Shown in pieces: positions 47,879 through 57,300 of a stretch of DNA of 64,000 bases (the first letter of the stretch is position 1; each line of letters opens with the position of its first letter). Made by a program: the position numbers and the translations under genes. The notes beneath the pieces were generated by a model, which worked only from the letters and a program-made list of their open reading frames with translations, ran no database searches and was not told where the DNA came from. The stretch spans positions 1-64,000 of the forward strand of contig NZ_JAQGEI010000021.1 in NCBI RefSeq assembly GCF_029017505.1, read 5' to 3'. This DNA is from Sedimenticola hydrogenitrophicus. Its GTDB lineage: Bacteria; Pseudomonadota; Gammaproteobacteria; Chromatiales; Chromatiaceae.

Positions 47879-49456
47879 ATGGAGTTAATAGATCGCAGGC
47901 CCTTCGTTATTGGCATTTCGGGAAGCACTCGCAGCATCTCCGGTAAGCCGCGAAAGGGCACAATTATTGATATTGTCAATCAATCTGAAGACGAAACAGC
48001 GTTGCGCAGAGCCTTCTGTGAAGACGATCAGCTCAATACCGTAGACCGACATGTCAAACAACTCGGTATCCGGGACGGTGATGGTTTCAATCTCTATAAG
48101 AGTGAACGCAAGAAAACCAAGCGAAATAAAACATTCAGCAATACCGAAGTGGCGCTGGCTACCGCTTTGTATGGTGCCAAGGAGGCCGGCGCCGACATAG
48201 ATCATCTGCAGTTAAACCGCTTTTTTTATCCTACACCCCGGGCGGAGAAGTTACGGGATCTGAAGGAGGCGCTGCTACGTGCGGACGGAATCGTGCTGGC
48301 CACCCCGGTATATTTTGGCGACCGAAGTTCTCTTATCAGCAAGCTCATTGACTTCATTCGCAGTGATGCCGAGCTGAAGGAGGCACTGAGCGGAACGATC
48401 ATGGGCGGTATTGCCGTGGCGGCGAAGCGGAACGGCGGCCAAGAGACCTCACTGATCTACCAACTCATGGATATGCTGGAGATTGGTTTTCTCGGTGTGG
48501 GTAATGACTGGCGTACCACGGCCCAATACGGGGGGACATGCCATGCCGGCGACGTTGGCATGATGGCGAGTGATCATGTTGGGATTGAGACTGCCATGGG
48601 GGTAGGCCGGCGAGTGGGGAACGTCGCTCGGATGTCTTTCATGGGAGAGGATCACCAATTGTTAGGAAGGCATCGAATCATTTTCCTGGTGACCCAGGAT
48701 AAGGACGAGATTGCGCTGCAGTACGTGAAAGCGCTGACACGGCGGATATCAGAGGCTGAATCCACTGTAATCAACGTTACCAAGCTGCAGATTCACCCCT
48801 GCCAGGCGTGCGATCTTTGCCCGGCAACCGTCGGGCCTGACAAGGATTCGCGTTGTGTCGTAACGAGTCCCGACGATGACATGCAGGGCGTGTACGACCT
48901 GCTGATGAATGCCGACGTTGTTGTCCCGGTAACCTACAACCCGACAGACCGCACAGGACTGGAAAGCGCGTACCAGTCGTTGATGGAGCGTCTCCGTTTC
49001 ATGCGACGCTCAAACTACATGCTGAGTGACCGATTAATTGCACCGCTGGTGCTGGAAGAGATTGGGGCTGGCCAGAATATGCATATCCGAATGATCACTT
49101 CACTCATTCGTCAGCACTCCATCGTGGCAAGGCCTATGCAGGCCTACTTCCATAATGGTGTGCCGCTGAATGAACTGGATATCACACGGCAGTTCGCGAC
49201 GCTCAATCAGGCAGTACGCAATATTACCCGTGGCCGGCTGCTGCTCTACGCAAACCCCGAAGAGTCCATCGAGTATCAAACTGTAGGGTATTTTTCGGAT
49301 CAGTTTGAGGATGCCGAAGAGAAGGCGAGGGTCAGCCGTCTGATCCACGATGATCGTGTCCGGCGCTACCAAGCTGAAGCCAATAAGCGACTCAAACCGC
49401 TACAAGAGACAATGAGGCGTAATTCGTACGGAATTAAGCGCGTCTCCCCGGTCTAA
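47879..49456 (+). CDS. Double flavodoxin-fold (NADPH-dependent FMN reductase-like) protein
   Basis: 525 residues, about twice the usual size. The N-terminal half starts VIGISGSTRS and has LATPVYFGDRSSLISKLIDF, the FMN-phosphate and isoalloxazine loops of the FMN-reductase/iron-sulfur flavoprotein family, plus GGIAVAAKRNGGQE. The second half starts RIIFLVTQDKD and repeats the plan with CQACDLC (C-x2-C-x2-C), a further Cys 14 residues later, and VPVTYNPTDRTGLESAYQSLMERL. The second copy looks degenerate at its first loop. GGAG ribosome site. No function can be assigned; base use looks slightly more AT-rich than the core genes. Confidence 0.7.
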   Translation: MELIDRRPFVIGISGSTRSISGKPRKGTIIDIVNQSEDETALRRAFCEDDQLNTVDRHVKQLGIRDGDGFNLYKSERKKTKRNKTFSNTEVALATALYGAKEAGADIDHLQLNRFFYPTPRAEKLRDLKEALLRADGIVLATPVYFGDRSSLISKLIDFIRSDAELKEALSGTIMGGIAVAAKRNGGQETSLIYQLMDMLEIGFLGVGNDWRTTAQYGGTCHAGDVGMMASDHVGIETAMGVGRRVGNVARMSFMGEDHQLLGRHRIIFLVTQDKDEIALQYVKALTRRISEAESTVINVTKLQIHPCQACDLCPATVGPDKDSRCVVTSPDDDMQGVYDLLMNADVVVPVTYNPTDRTGLESAYQSLMERLRFMRRSNYMLSDRLIAPLVLEEIGAGQNMHIRMITSLIRQHSIVARPMQAYFHNGVPLNELDITRQFATLNQAVRNITRGRLLLYANPEESIEYQTVGYFSDQFEDAEEKARVSRLIHDDRVRRYQAEANKRLKPLQETMRRNSYGIKRVSPV

Positions 49457-49492
49457 GCCACTCCTCATGCAAATCAATTGGAATTGAATAAA

Positions 49493-51013
49493 ATGAACGA
49501 GAATATTTACGCCATACTTTCCCGCGGTTTTCCGCAGAATGCGGATACCCCGTTTTTGATTCTTCCCGATAACGAGCAGTATTCATATCGCCAGCTCGAG
49601 CAGGAGTCGGCACGCTATGCGAACGTTCTGGTTGCCTGCGGTTTGGAACCAGGCGATCGTGTTGCTGTTCAAGTGGATAAGTCCCCAGCAGCGCTTTTTC
49701 TCTATTTGGGTTGTGTACGCGCCGGATTGGCCTATGTCCCCATCAATCCCGGATATCAGTGTGATGAAGTTGAGTATTTTCTGAAGGATGCCGATGTTTC
49801 GGTATTTATATGTCGTCCGGATTTTTTGGAGGATGCCAGAAAACTGCAATGGAATAGTGAAGAGAGCTGGACCTTTGACCTGGGGATCGACAATACAGGG
49901 TCTCTGATAGAGGCCGTTCGAAAACAGCCGGATACCTTCAGTACTGCCCAGAATGCAGCGGATGACCTGGCGGCAATCATGTACACATCCGGCACCACTG
50001 GCCGCTCTAAAGGAACGATGTTATCCCATCGTAATCTGTCATCGAATGCCCTGGTGCTACATAGCTACTGGGAATTTGTCCCGGGTGATGTGATTCTGCA
50101 TATGCTGCCGATTTACCATACGCACGGGCTATTTGTGGCGACCCATTGTGCCATGCTCAACGGTAGTCCACTATTGTTTGAACCCCGATTTGATGCGAAG
50201 CGCGCCCTGCGACTGATGCCGAAAGCAACCGTCCTTATGGGAGTGCCACCCAACTACGCCGCGCTATTGAATGAATCAGGTCTGACTCCTGAGACCTGCG
50301 AACAGATGCGTCTGTTTATTTCCGGCTCGGCACCGCTGCTTCCAACAACGTTTGAAGAGTTTCGGCGACGCAGCGGGCACGCGATACTCGAGCGTTACGG
50401 TATGACCGAAGGAGGTATGTTGGTGTCAAATCCGACTAACGGCGAGCGTCGCTGCGGAACAGTCGGTTTTCCGTTACCCGGAACACAGGCCCGCATAGTC
50501 GACGACCAGGGACGCCCTGTGGCAGCGGACGTGATCGGCCATATCCAGGTAAAAGGCGAAAATCTCTTTTCCGGTTATTGGCGGATGCCGGAGAAGACCC
50601 GGGATGAGTTTACCCCTGACGATTACTTCAAAACTGGGGATGTGGGGCATTATGATCGTGATGGCTACCTGACCATCGTGGGTCGTTTCAAGGATGTCAT
50701 CACTGTTGATAACCGGGAGGTATATCCGAAATCGATCGAGACCGCCATTGATCTTATGCCTGGGGTTGCGGAGTCTGCCGTTATCGGTTTGTCGGACCGC
50801 GCTAACGGGATCACCGTCGCTGCGGTGATTGCGTATCGACAGCACGGGCCGCGCCCCACAGCAGAGGGTATTACCTCGACTCTCAAGGAGTCGTTTGATG
50901 ACTTTCAGGTACCAGGCGCGGTGTATTTTGTAGACCAGTTGCCACGTAACGGTATGGGCAAAGTGCAAAAGAGTGTGCTGCGGGAACGCTATCAGGACCC
51001 GATAAACCGGTAG
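49493..51013 (+). CDS. Acyl-CoA synthetase, malonyl-CoA synthetase (MatB)-like
   Basis: 506 residues of the ANL adenylating superfamily. The phosphate loop TSGTTGRSKG, the A5 region RYGMTEGGM, TGDVG and GRFKD are intact, with a C-terminal Lys in NGMGKVQK. MLPIYHTHGLFVATHC resembles MatB, so a malonate-like acid is the best guess. The hinge-following stretch is ITVDNREVYPKSIE; most relatives have GGxNVYP there. Starts 36 bp after the flavodoxin-fold gene. A strong terminator follows. Confidence 0.8.
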   Translation: MNENIYAILSRGFPQNADTPFLILPDNEQYSYRQLEQESARYANVLVACGLEPGDRVAVQVDKSPAALFLYLGCVRAGLAYVPINPGYQCDEVEYFLKDADVSVFICRPDFLEDARKLQWNSEESWTFDLGIDNTGSLIEAVRKQPDTFSTAQNAADDLAAIMYTSGTTGRSKGTMLSHRNLSSNALVLHSYWEFVPGDVILHMLPIYHTHGLFVATHCAMLNGSPLLFEPRFDAKRALRLMPKATVLMGVPPNYAALLNESGLTPETCEQMRLFISGSAPLLPTTFEEFRRRSGHAILERYGMTEGGMLVSNPTNGERRCGTVGFPLPGTQARIVDDQGRPVAADVIGHIQVKGENLFSGYWRMPEKTRDEFTPDDYFKTGDVGHYDRDGYLTIVGRFKDVITVDNREVYPKSIETAIDLMPGVAESAVIGLSDRANGITVAAVIAYRQHGPRPTAEGITSTLKESFDDFQVPGAVYFVDQLPRNGMGKVQKSVLRERYQDPINR

Positions 51014-51105
51014 AAAACCTCGTCTGGAGCGACTTTCCGGTTCATACAGGATGCCTGCTGTGTTGGGGTTAATGTGGATTGACAGCAGTCCCGGCGGCCC
51101 AATTG

Positions 51106-51136
51106 CCAAGATGCCCGGTTGATCCGGGCATCTTGG
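51106..51136. terminator. Bidirectional terminator
   Basis: CCAAGATGCCCGG-TTGAT-CCGGGCATCTTGG, a perfect 13-bp stem, sits between two convergent genes. TTTG follows on the plus strand. Confidence 0.8.
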
Positions 51137-51167
51137 TTTGTCGGTTCTGCAAAAGAAGGAGTGGCGT

Positions 51168-52178
51168 CTAGCGGCCTTGCAGATACTTCTCGATGGCTGC
51201 GACGAAGACGTTGGCGGGCTGCGCGCCGGAGAGCAGTTCGCCCTCCACGGTGCCCTTGTCCGGGTCGTGGTAGCCGATAATGAATCCGGGCGTCCCGGTG
51301 ATCCCGGCGGATTGGCCGGCTGCCATGTCGTTGGCCACCCGCCCGGCATAGGTGTCATTATCCAGGCAGCTGTTGAACCGCTCCAGGTCCTTGATATTGA
51401 TGCGTTGGGCGATCGCTTTCAGCTCGGGTCGGAACAGGTTGTCCGGCTGATTGAACAGAACCTCGTGCATCGCCTCGAAGCTCCCCTGGTCGCGGGCACA
51501 CTCGACCGCTATGGCGGCGTCATCGGCTTCCTTATGAAAGGCGAGCGGGAAGTGGCGGTAACCGAAAGCGACCCGCTCACCATACTGTCCGATCAGCTCC
51601 TTGACCGTACTCTGGGCCCGTTTACAGAACGGACACTGGTAATCGGAGAACTCCATGACCATCACCCCGGCCTGGTCGTTCCCGCGCATAAAGGCACTGT
51701 CGACGGCGAGCTTAAGCAGCATCTCCTTCGGCTTGACCAGACGCGAGGTGATATCGCCCTTGATCGCCGCGCGTTGATAGATCTGGATATCGTGCTGGGC
51801 CTTGGCCATGCCTTCCATGTATTCCCGGATCATCGGGGCCAACTGCTCCAGGGGACCCCGGCTCTGCAGCTTGTTGTTGAGATAGAAGGTCTCGATCTGC
51901 TCCTCGGAGATGGCGGCGGGCGCGGCGGCCGGGTAATCTGTCGAATCGGTGGTCAGCTGGGTTACGGCGTGCTGGATGAAGGCCTCCTGCAGTGCGTCAT
52001 GGAGCTGGATGCGCAGTTCATTGATCTTGCGGTTCTCGATATCCGACAGCTGGATGGATTTACCACTCACCGTACCGACGACACTGCCCTCGGTCAGCAG
52101 GGCGTCGGCGGCGGCGTGAACGGTGGCGGTTGCCGTGAACAGGGCCAGGGTGAATGGGATCAACTTGATTGGCTTCAT
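51168..52178 (-). CDS. Periplasmic DsbA-family thioredoxin-like protein with N-terminal extension
   Basis: 336 residues. Signal peptide 1-22 (cleavage after VHA). An N-terminal region (about 30-150) begins GTVSGKSIQLSDIE and looks like the SurA/PpiC N-terminal helical fold. The thioredoxin-like domain follows with CPFC (Cys182-Cys185) in EFSDYQCPFCKRA and a cis-Pro loop TGTPGF. It probably forms, isomerises or reduces disulfides in the periplasm. ATG 52178 has an AAGGA site; long upstream frame rejected. The neighbours say nothing about substrates. Confidence 0.85.
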   Translation of the reverse strand: MKPIKLIPFTLALFTATATVHAAADALLTEGSVVGTVSGKSIQLSDIENRKINELRIQLHDALQEAFIQHAVTQLTTDSTDYPAAAPAAISEEQIETFYLNNKLQSRGPLEQLAPMIREYMEGMAKAQHDIQIYQRAAIKGDITSRLVKPKEMLLKLAVDSAFMRGNDQAGVMVMEFSDYQCPFCKRAQSTVKELIGQYGERVAFGYRHFPLAFHKEADDAAIAVECARDQGSFEAMHEVLFNQPDNLFRPELKAIAQRINIKDLERFNSCLDNDTYAGRVANDMAAGQSAGITGTPGFIIGYHDPDKGTVEGELLSGAQPANVFVAAIEKYLQGR

Positions 52179-52306
52179 TGATAATCCTTGGTGAGGGTAA
52201 GCCCGGTGGGCATTTTTGGTCTGTATAGCTCGGACAGCGTGCCCGGAAGCGAGTTCCGGAGGCGGTCCATCCCGTGTGGCGCTGGGAGAGGGCCTCTGGT
52301 TGTCAC

Positions 52307-53254
52307 TCATGATACGGGATCCGGCTGGACCGCGGCGCGGGCAAGCCTGACCGCCAGCATCGAGTCGACAAACAACTGCAGGAAATGGAACAGGATGCAG
52401 GCCACCAGCGCCACCCCGACCGGCTGATTGAGTGCCGCCAGCACGCTGACGGCAACCGGCAGGGTTTTCTGCGACGCGGTGAACAGCAGGGCGATCCATT
52501 CAGCGCGCTCCGGCCGGTTGATCCGGCGTGAACCGAGACAGAGCAGCAACAGTGCACCATGCAGCAACAGGGCCGCGGCGATCATACTGCCGATCAGCGG
52601 CAGGCTGATCTCCCTGAGGGTGTCACTGGATGCCGAGACCGACATCCACACCGTAAGAACCACGCAACTGGAGGGCAGATAGCGGATCAGCCAGTGGCGT
52701 GGCGGGAGTTGTATGATCCGGCGGCCCAGCATCCCCGTTACAAAGGGGATCAGGACAATGATCAGCAGTTGTTGAAGTAGTGGCCAGGGGGGGGAGTGGG
52801 TGAGGTTCCCGACATTTTCCAGTACCACCGGCAGCAAAAACGGGATGGTGAAGACGCCGAGCAGATTGAGCAGGATGGTCAGAAACAGCGCCTTGAATCT
52901 GTCGCCCTCCGCCAGCTGGGTCATGACAATCCCGGAGGAGAGGGTGGTCGGGACCGTTGCGGTCACGATCAGGCCGAGAGCGGCGCCGGCGGGCAGTGCC
53001 AGCAGTGTAGCCGTTGCCAGTCCGAGAAAGGGGCTGATCAGCAGATTGATCAGGATGGCGATCAGCGCGGTGGACCAGAGTTTTCCGGACAGCGGCATCC
53101 GACTCAGTACCGTCTGGTAGCCGTTGATCAGAAAGATGGTGACCACCATCCAGGGAATCATCCCCATCTCCTGAAGCGCCATACCCGGCGCCGGGGCAAG
53201 CCACGCCGTGAGAAACGCGAGCAACAGGCCGACCGGGAGAAAATAGCCGTTCAT
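52307..53254 (-). CDS. Bile acid:sodium symporter-like transporter (SBF-like)
   Basis: 315 residues with about nine to ten membrane segments. VPTTLSSGIVMTQLAEGD and LLFTASQKTLPVAVSV are the conserved helix-break motifs of the SBF-like (YfeH) branch of the bile-acid:sodium symporter family. The substrate in bacteria is usually an unknown organic anion. It ends 128 bp before the DsbA-like gene start; no operon partner is clear. Confidence 0.87.
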   Translation of the reverse strand: MNGYFLPVGLLLAFLTAWLAPAPGMALQEMGMIPWMVVTIFLINGYQTVLSRMPLSGKLWSTALIAILINLLISPFLGLATATLLALPAGAALGLIVTATVPTTLSSGIVMTQLAEGDRFKALFLTILLNLLGVFTIPFLLPVVLENVGNLTHSPPWPLLQQLLIIVLIPFVTGMLGRRIIQLPPRHWLIRYLPSSCVVLTVWMSVSASSDTLREISLPLIGSMIAAALLLHGALLLLCLGSRRINRPERAEWIALLFTASQKTLPVAVSVLAALNQPVGVALVACILFHFLQLFVDSMLAVRLARAAVQPDPVS

Positions 53255-53278
53255 GCGGGCGGAAGCTCGGCGCCAGAC

Positions 53279-54028
53279 TCAGTTGGGCGCCGGGGAGGCC
53301 GTTTCCGTCACCGGGGGTGTGGGCTCGGTTGGCGGGGCGTCGGCGTCCCCTGGCGCGGGTTCAGCGGCCGGCTCGGCTTTCGGTTCCAACTTCGCGACCC
53401 GGCTTATCAGGATCAGCGCCCCGAGCCGGGGGTGATCGATATAGTGCAGTTCGCCGCTGCGCATACGCCGGCTGGCCTGAAACCGGATACTGCCCCGGGT
53501 GGGACTGGGTAGCGCATCGGGGCTGGCCGGCGGGAGCGCGCGGTTCGCGCCCCGCAACAGGATATCCAGGTCGACATGCAGGTAGCGGTTGACGCTGATC
53601 CTGATCAGGCCCTCGAACCGGGGCAGCGGACCCGCGTCGCTGTGCCGCGGGCCGGGCCCCAGGTAGATGGCCTTGGCCCCCGCGCTGGTGGCTACCGGTT
53701 GACGCCAGGCCTGATGATATAGTGGCTCCATGGCGCCACGCGTCCGCTGCAGGGCGTCGAACTGCGCGGCCAGTCGCCGGCTCGAGCTGGGCCGCAGGGT
53801 GTAGGGCTGTGACGGAGCAGACGCCGGCGGCTGCAGTGTCACGGTTTCCGACCAGTCCGGGCTGCCCGGGTCTTCCGACCACATCTCCGTCGCCGCGCCG
53901 CCGGAGGAGCCCTGTTTGAACAGAATCAGTTCAATGTCATACCAGGGGGGCTCTTCCGCGGCCTGTACGGGGTGCGCCAGGGCGGAGAGACTCAATACGA
54001 TTGCCACGAAGTATCGGACCAGTTTCAT
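53279..54028 (-). CDS. CsiV-like periplasmic protein
   Basis: 249 residues with a signal peptide (cleavage after VQA, residue 23). YDIELILFKQ opening and the FEGLIRISVNRYLHVDLDI and ELHYIDHPRLGALILI stretches fit CsiV, described in Vibrio as a partner of peptidoglycan-stress SLT-type signalling. The C-terminus is a Pro/Ala/Glu-rich tail. Usual neighbour of mfd, as here, though a 210-bp MITE-like element separates them. ATG 54028 chosen from the signal peptide. Confidence 0.78.
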   Translation of the reverse strand: MKLVRYFVAIVLSLSALAHPVQAAEEPPWYDIELILFKQGSSGGAATEMWSEDPGSPDWSETVTLQPPASAPSQPYTLRPSSSRRLAAQFDALQRTRGAMEPLYHQAWRQPVATSAGAKAIYLGPGPRHSDAGPLPRFEGLIRISVNRYLHVDLDILLRGANRALPPASPDALPSPTRGSIRFQASRRMRSGELHYIDHPRLGALILISRVAKLEPKAEPAAEPAPGDADAPPTEPTPPVTETASPAPN

Positions 54029-54119
54029 AAAGATTGCACGTGCGGATGAACCATTTATACACCACAGCCGGTAATTGTCCCTTTCACGGGAAAAAATGTA
54101 TAGGGGTATTTTGTGATTA

Positions 54120-54329
54120 GGGCTCGCGCAAGAATAATTTCGTAATACCGAGGGCGTCACTGGGCCATGCCGGCAAGGCACGCTTTGCAGGCAATGGCCG
54201 CTCCCGGCCATCCTTGGCCTCGCGGCATAAGTCCATCCCTGGACAAAGCTGCTCCCTTGCCAAAAAGCGTAACGCCGGCGGCGGGGTCCAGTGGCGACCG
54301 AATACCGGAACTTATTTTTGCGCGAGCCC
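54120..54329. mobile_element. MITE-like element abutting the mfd stop codon
   Basis: 210 bp with terminal inverted repeats: left GGGCTCGCGCAAGAATAATT, right (complement) GGGCTCGCGCAAAAATAAGT, 18 of 20 identical. TTA flanks both ends (54117-54119 and 54330-54332), as a 3-bp target duplication would. The right TTA is the mfd TAA stop codon. There is no transposase frame inside. The interior carries a minus-strand copy of the terminator-linked repeat (54197-54244). The transposase family that mobilised it is not identified. Confidence 0.75.
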
Positions 54330-57300
54330 TTAGCCACAGACCTCATCCAGGATATTCCCCACCTGCTGGATACGCCCCTGCTGATCGCTGAGATCCTTGA
54401 AGAAGCGCAGCTTCTCCCCGCCGTCCAGCTTGTACTCCCGGGGCCGGGTCTGGATCAAGCGGATGATCTGGCCCGGGTCGATCTTCGGTTGTCCATCAAA
54501 CAGGATGCGGCCGCCGGCCGGTCCGGCCTCGATCTTGCGGATGCCCAGCGGGTTGGCCTTCAGCTTCAGGCCGGTGATGCCGAACAGATTCCGCGTCGGT
54601 TCCGGCAGCAGGCCGAAACGGTCGATCATCTCGACCTGCAGTTCACGCAACTCGGCATCGGAGCCGGCACTGGCGATGCGTTTATAGAGTACCAGACGCG
54701 AATGGACGTCGGGCAGATAATCCTCCGGCAGCAGGGCCGGGAGTTGCAGGTCGATCTCGGCGCCGTGATCCAGCGGGCGGTCCAGGTCGGGATGTTCGCC
54801 GGCCTTGAGCGCCTTGACGGCGCGTTCCAGCAGATCGCTGTAGAGGCTGAAGCCGACCTCGTGTATCTGGCCGCTCTGACCTTCGCCCAGCAATTCGCCC
54901 GCGCCGCGGATCTCGAGGTCGTGCGTTGCCAAGGTGAATCCGGCACCTAGATCTTCAAGTGATTCAATGGCTTCCAGGCGTTTCTTCGCGTCAGCAGTAA
55001 GCGTCTTCGGCGGCGGTGTAATCAGATAGGCGTAGGCCCGGTGATGGGAGCGCCCGACCCGTCCCCGCAGCTGATGCAGCTGCGCCAGGCCGAGCTTGTC
55101 GGCGCGGTTGATGATCATGGTGTTGGCGCTGGGGACATCGATACCGCTTTCGATAATGGTGGTGCAGACCAGAATGTTGAAGCGCTGGTGATAGAAGTCG
55201 CGCATGACCTCTTCCAACTGGCGCTCGCGCATCTGTCCATGGGCCACCCGCACCCGGATGCCGGGCAGCAGCTGCTCCAGCTTGTGGGCGGTGTTCTCGA
55301 TGGTGCTGACCTCGTTGTGCAGGAAGTAGACCTGGCCGCCGCGTTTGATCTCGCGCTGGCACGCCTCGACGATCAGCGCCTCATTCCATTGGCTGATAAA
55401 GGTCTTGATCGGGTGCCGGGCCGCCGGCGGGGTGGCGATGATGGATAGATCGCGCATCCCCGACATGGCCATGTTCAGGGTCCTGGGGATGGGGGTGGCG
55501 GTGAGGGTCAGCATGTCCACCTCGCTGCGCAGCGCCTTGAGTCGCTCCTTGTGCCGCACCCCAAAGCGGTGCTCCTCGTCGATCACCACCAGCCCGAGAT
55601 TTTTATAGCGGATACTCTCCTGCAGCAGTTTGTGGGTCCCCACCACGATATCCACGAGGCCGGCTGCCAGGCCGTCCGTGATCGACTTCTGTTGTTTGGC
55701 GGTGCGGAAGCGCGAGAGGCTTTCCACCTTGATCGGCCAGTCGGCGAAGCGGTCGGAGAAGTTCTCATAATGTTGTTGTGCCAGCAGGGTGGTGGGCACC
55801 AGTACCGCGACCTGTTTTCCCCCCTGTACCGCCATGAAGGCCGCGCGCATGGCCACCTCGGTCTTGCCGAAGCCGACGTCGCCGCACACCACCCGATCCA
55901 TGGGGTGGGGAGATGTCATGTCGGCAATCACCGATTCGATGGTCTGCTGCTGATCCGGGGTCTCCTCAAATTCGAACGAGGCGGCAAACGACGCATACTC
56001 CTCTCCGGGCGGGGGAAAGGCGTAACCCTGGTGTGCCGCCCGGCGGGCATAGATCTCCAGCAGTTCCGCCGCGACATCGCGTGCCTTCTCCGCCGCCTTG
56101 CGCTTGACCCGCTCCCACTGGTCGCCGCCGAGGCGGTGCAGCGGCGCATTTTCCGGGGTCGCACCGGCATAACGGCTGATCAGGTGAAGCGACGAGACCG
56201 GGACATAGAGCTTGTCGCCCCGGGCATATTCCAGGGCCAGGAACTCGGTGGTCATGCCACCCACCTCCAGCACCTGCAGACCAAGATAGCGGCCCACGCC
56301 GTGGTCTTCATGGACCACGGGTGCACCGATATGCAACTCCGTCAGGTTGCGGACAATCTGGTCGGCATCGCGTTGCCTGGACTTGCGGCGCCGTTCCTGG
56401 CGGACCCGTTCGCCCAGCAGTTGGCTTTCGGTGATGATCACCAGCCCGGCGTGATCCAGCCAGATCCCCTGTTCCAGCGGGGCGACGGTCAGCATCAGCG
56501 GCTGATCGGCATCGAGAAACCCCTGCCAGCCCTCCACCGGGCTGGGGCGGATGCCGTATCCGGCCAGGGTCTCCTTCAGCATCTCCCGGCGTCCGGCACT
56601 CTCCGCGATAAACAGGATTCGCCCCGGGGCACGCGCGATGAACGCCTGCAACGCCGCCGCGGGGCGTTCGGCCCGTGCCTGAAAACTGAGCGGCTCGGGG
56701 GCGCGGGTGGCAAAGTTGTAGAAGTCGCTGTAGCCCTTGTTGCGGGTCTCGATTTCTGTCCGCTGCAGCGAGATCGACATCCCCCGGTTCAGGTTTGCCA
56801 GCAGGTGATCGCTGTCCAGATAGAGCCGTTCGGGTGCCAGCAGGGGGCGTTCCGGGTCATATCTGCGCTGCTCGTAACGGGTCTGGACCTGCTGCAGAAA
56901 CTGCGCGGCGTAATCCCGGGTCTGCGCACTGCGAATGGTCAGCAACTGGTCGGGCAAAAAGTCGAACAGGGTGGCCGTCTGCTCAAAGAAGAGCGGCAGG
57001 TAGTACTCCAGTCCGCCCGGCGTGTTGCCGTTGGATACCTCCCTGTAGATGAGGCTGCGTTGCGGGTCGCCTTCGAAGGTGTTGCGGTAAGCCTGACGAA
57101 AATGGGTAATCCCGGCCTCATCCAGCGGATACTCACGCGCCGGCAGCATCTCGATGGCGTCCACATGCTGCAGGGTGAGCTGGGTTTCCGGATCGAAGGT
57201 CCGGATGCTCTCCACCTCCTCATCAAAAAGATCAATCCGGTAGGGGATGCCGCTGCCCATGGGGTAGATGTCCAGGAGCGAACCGCGAATGGTGTATTCC

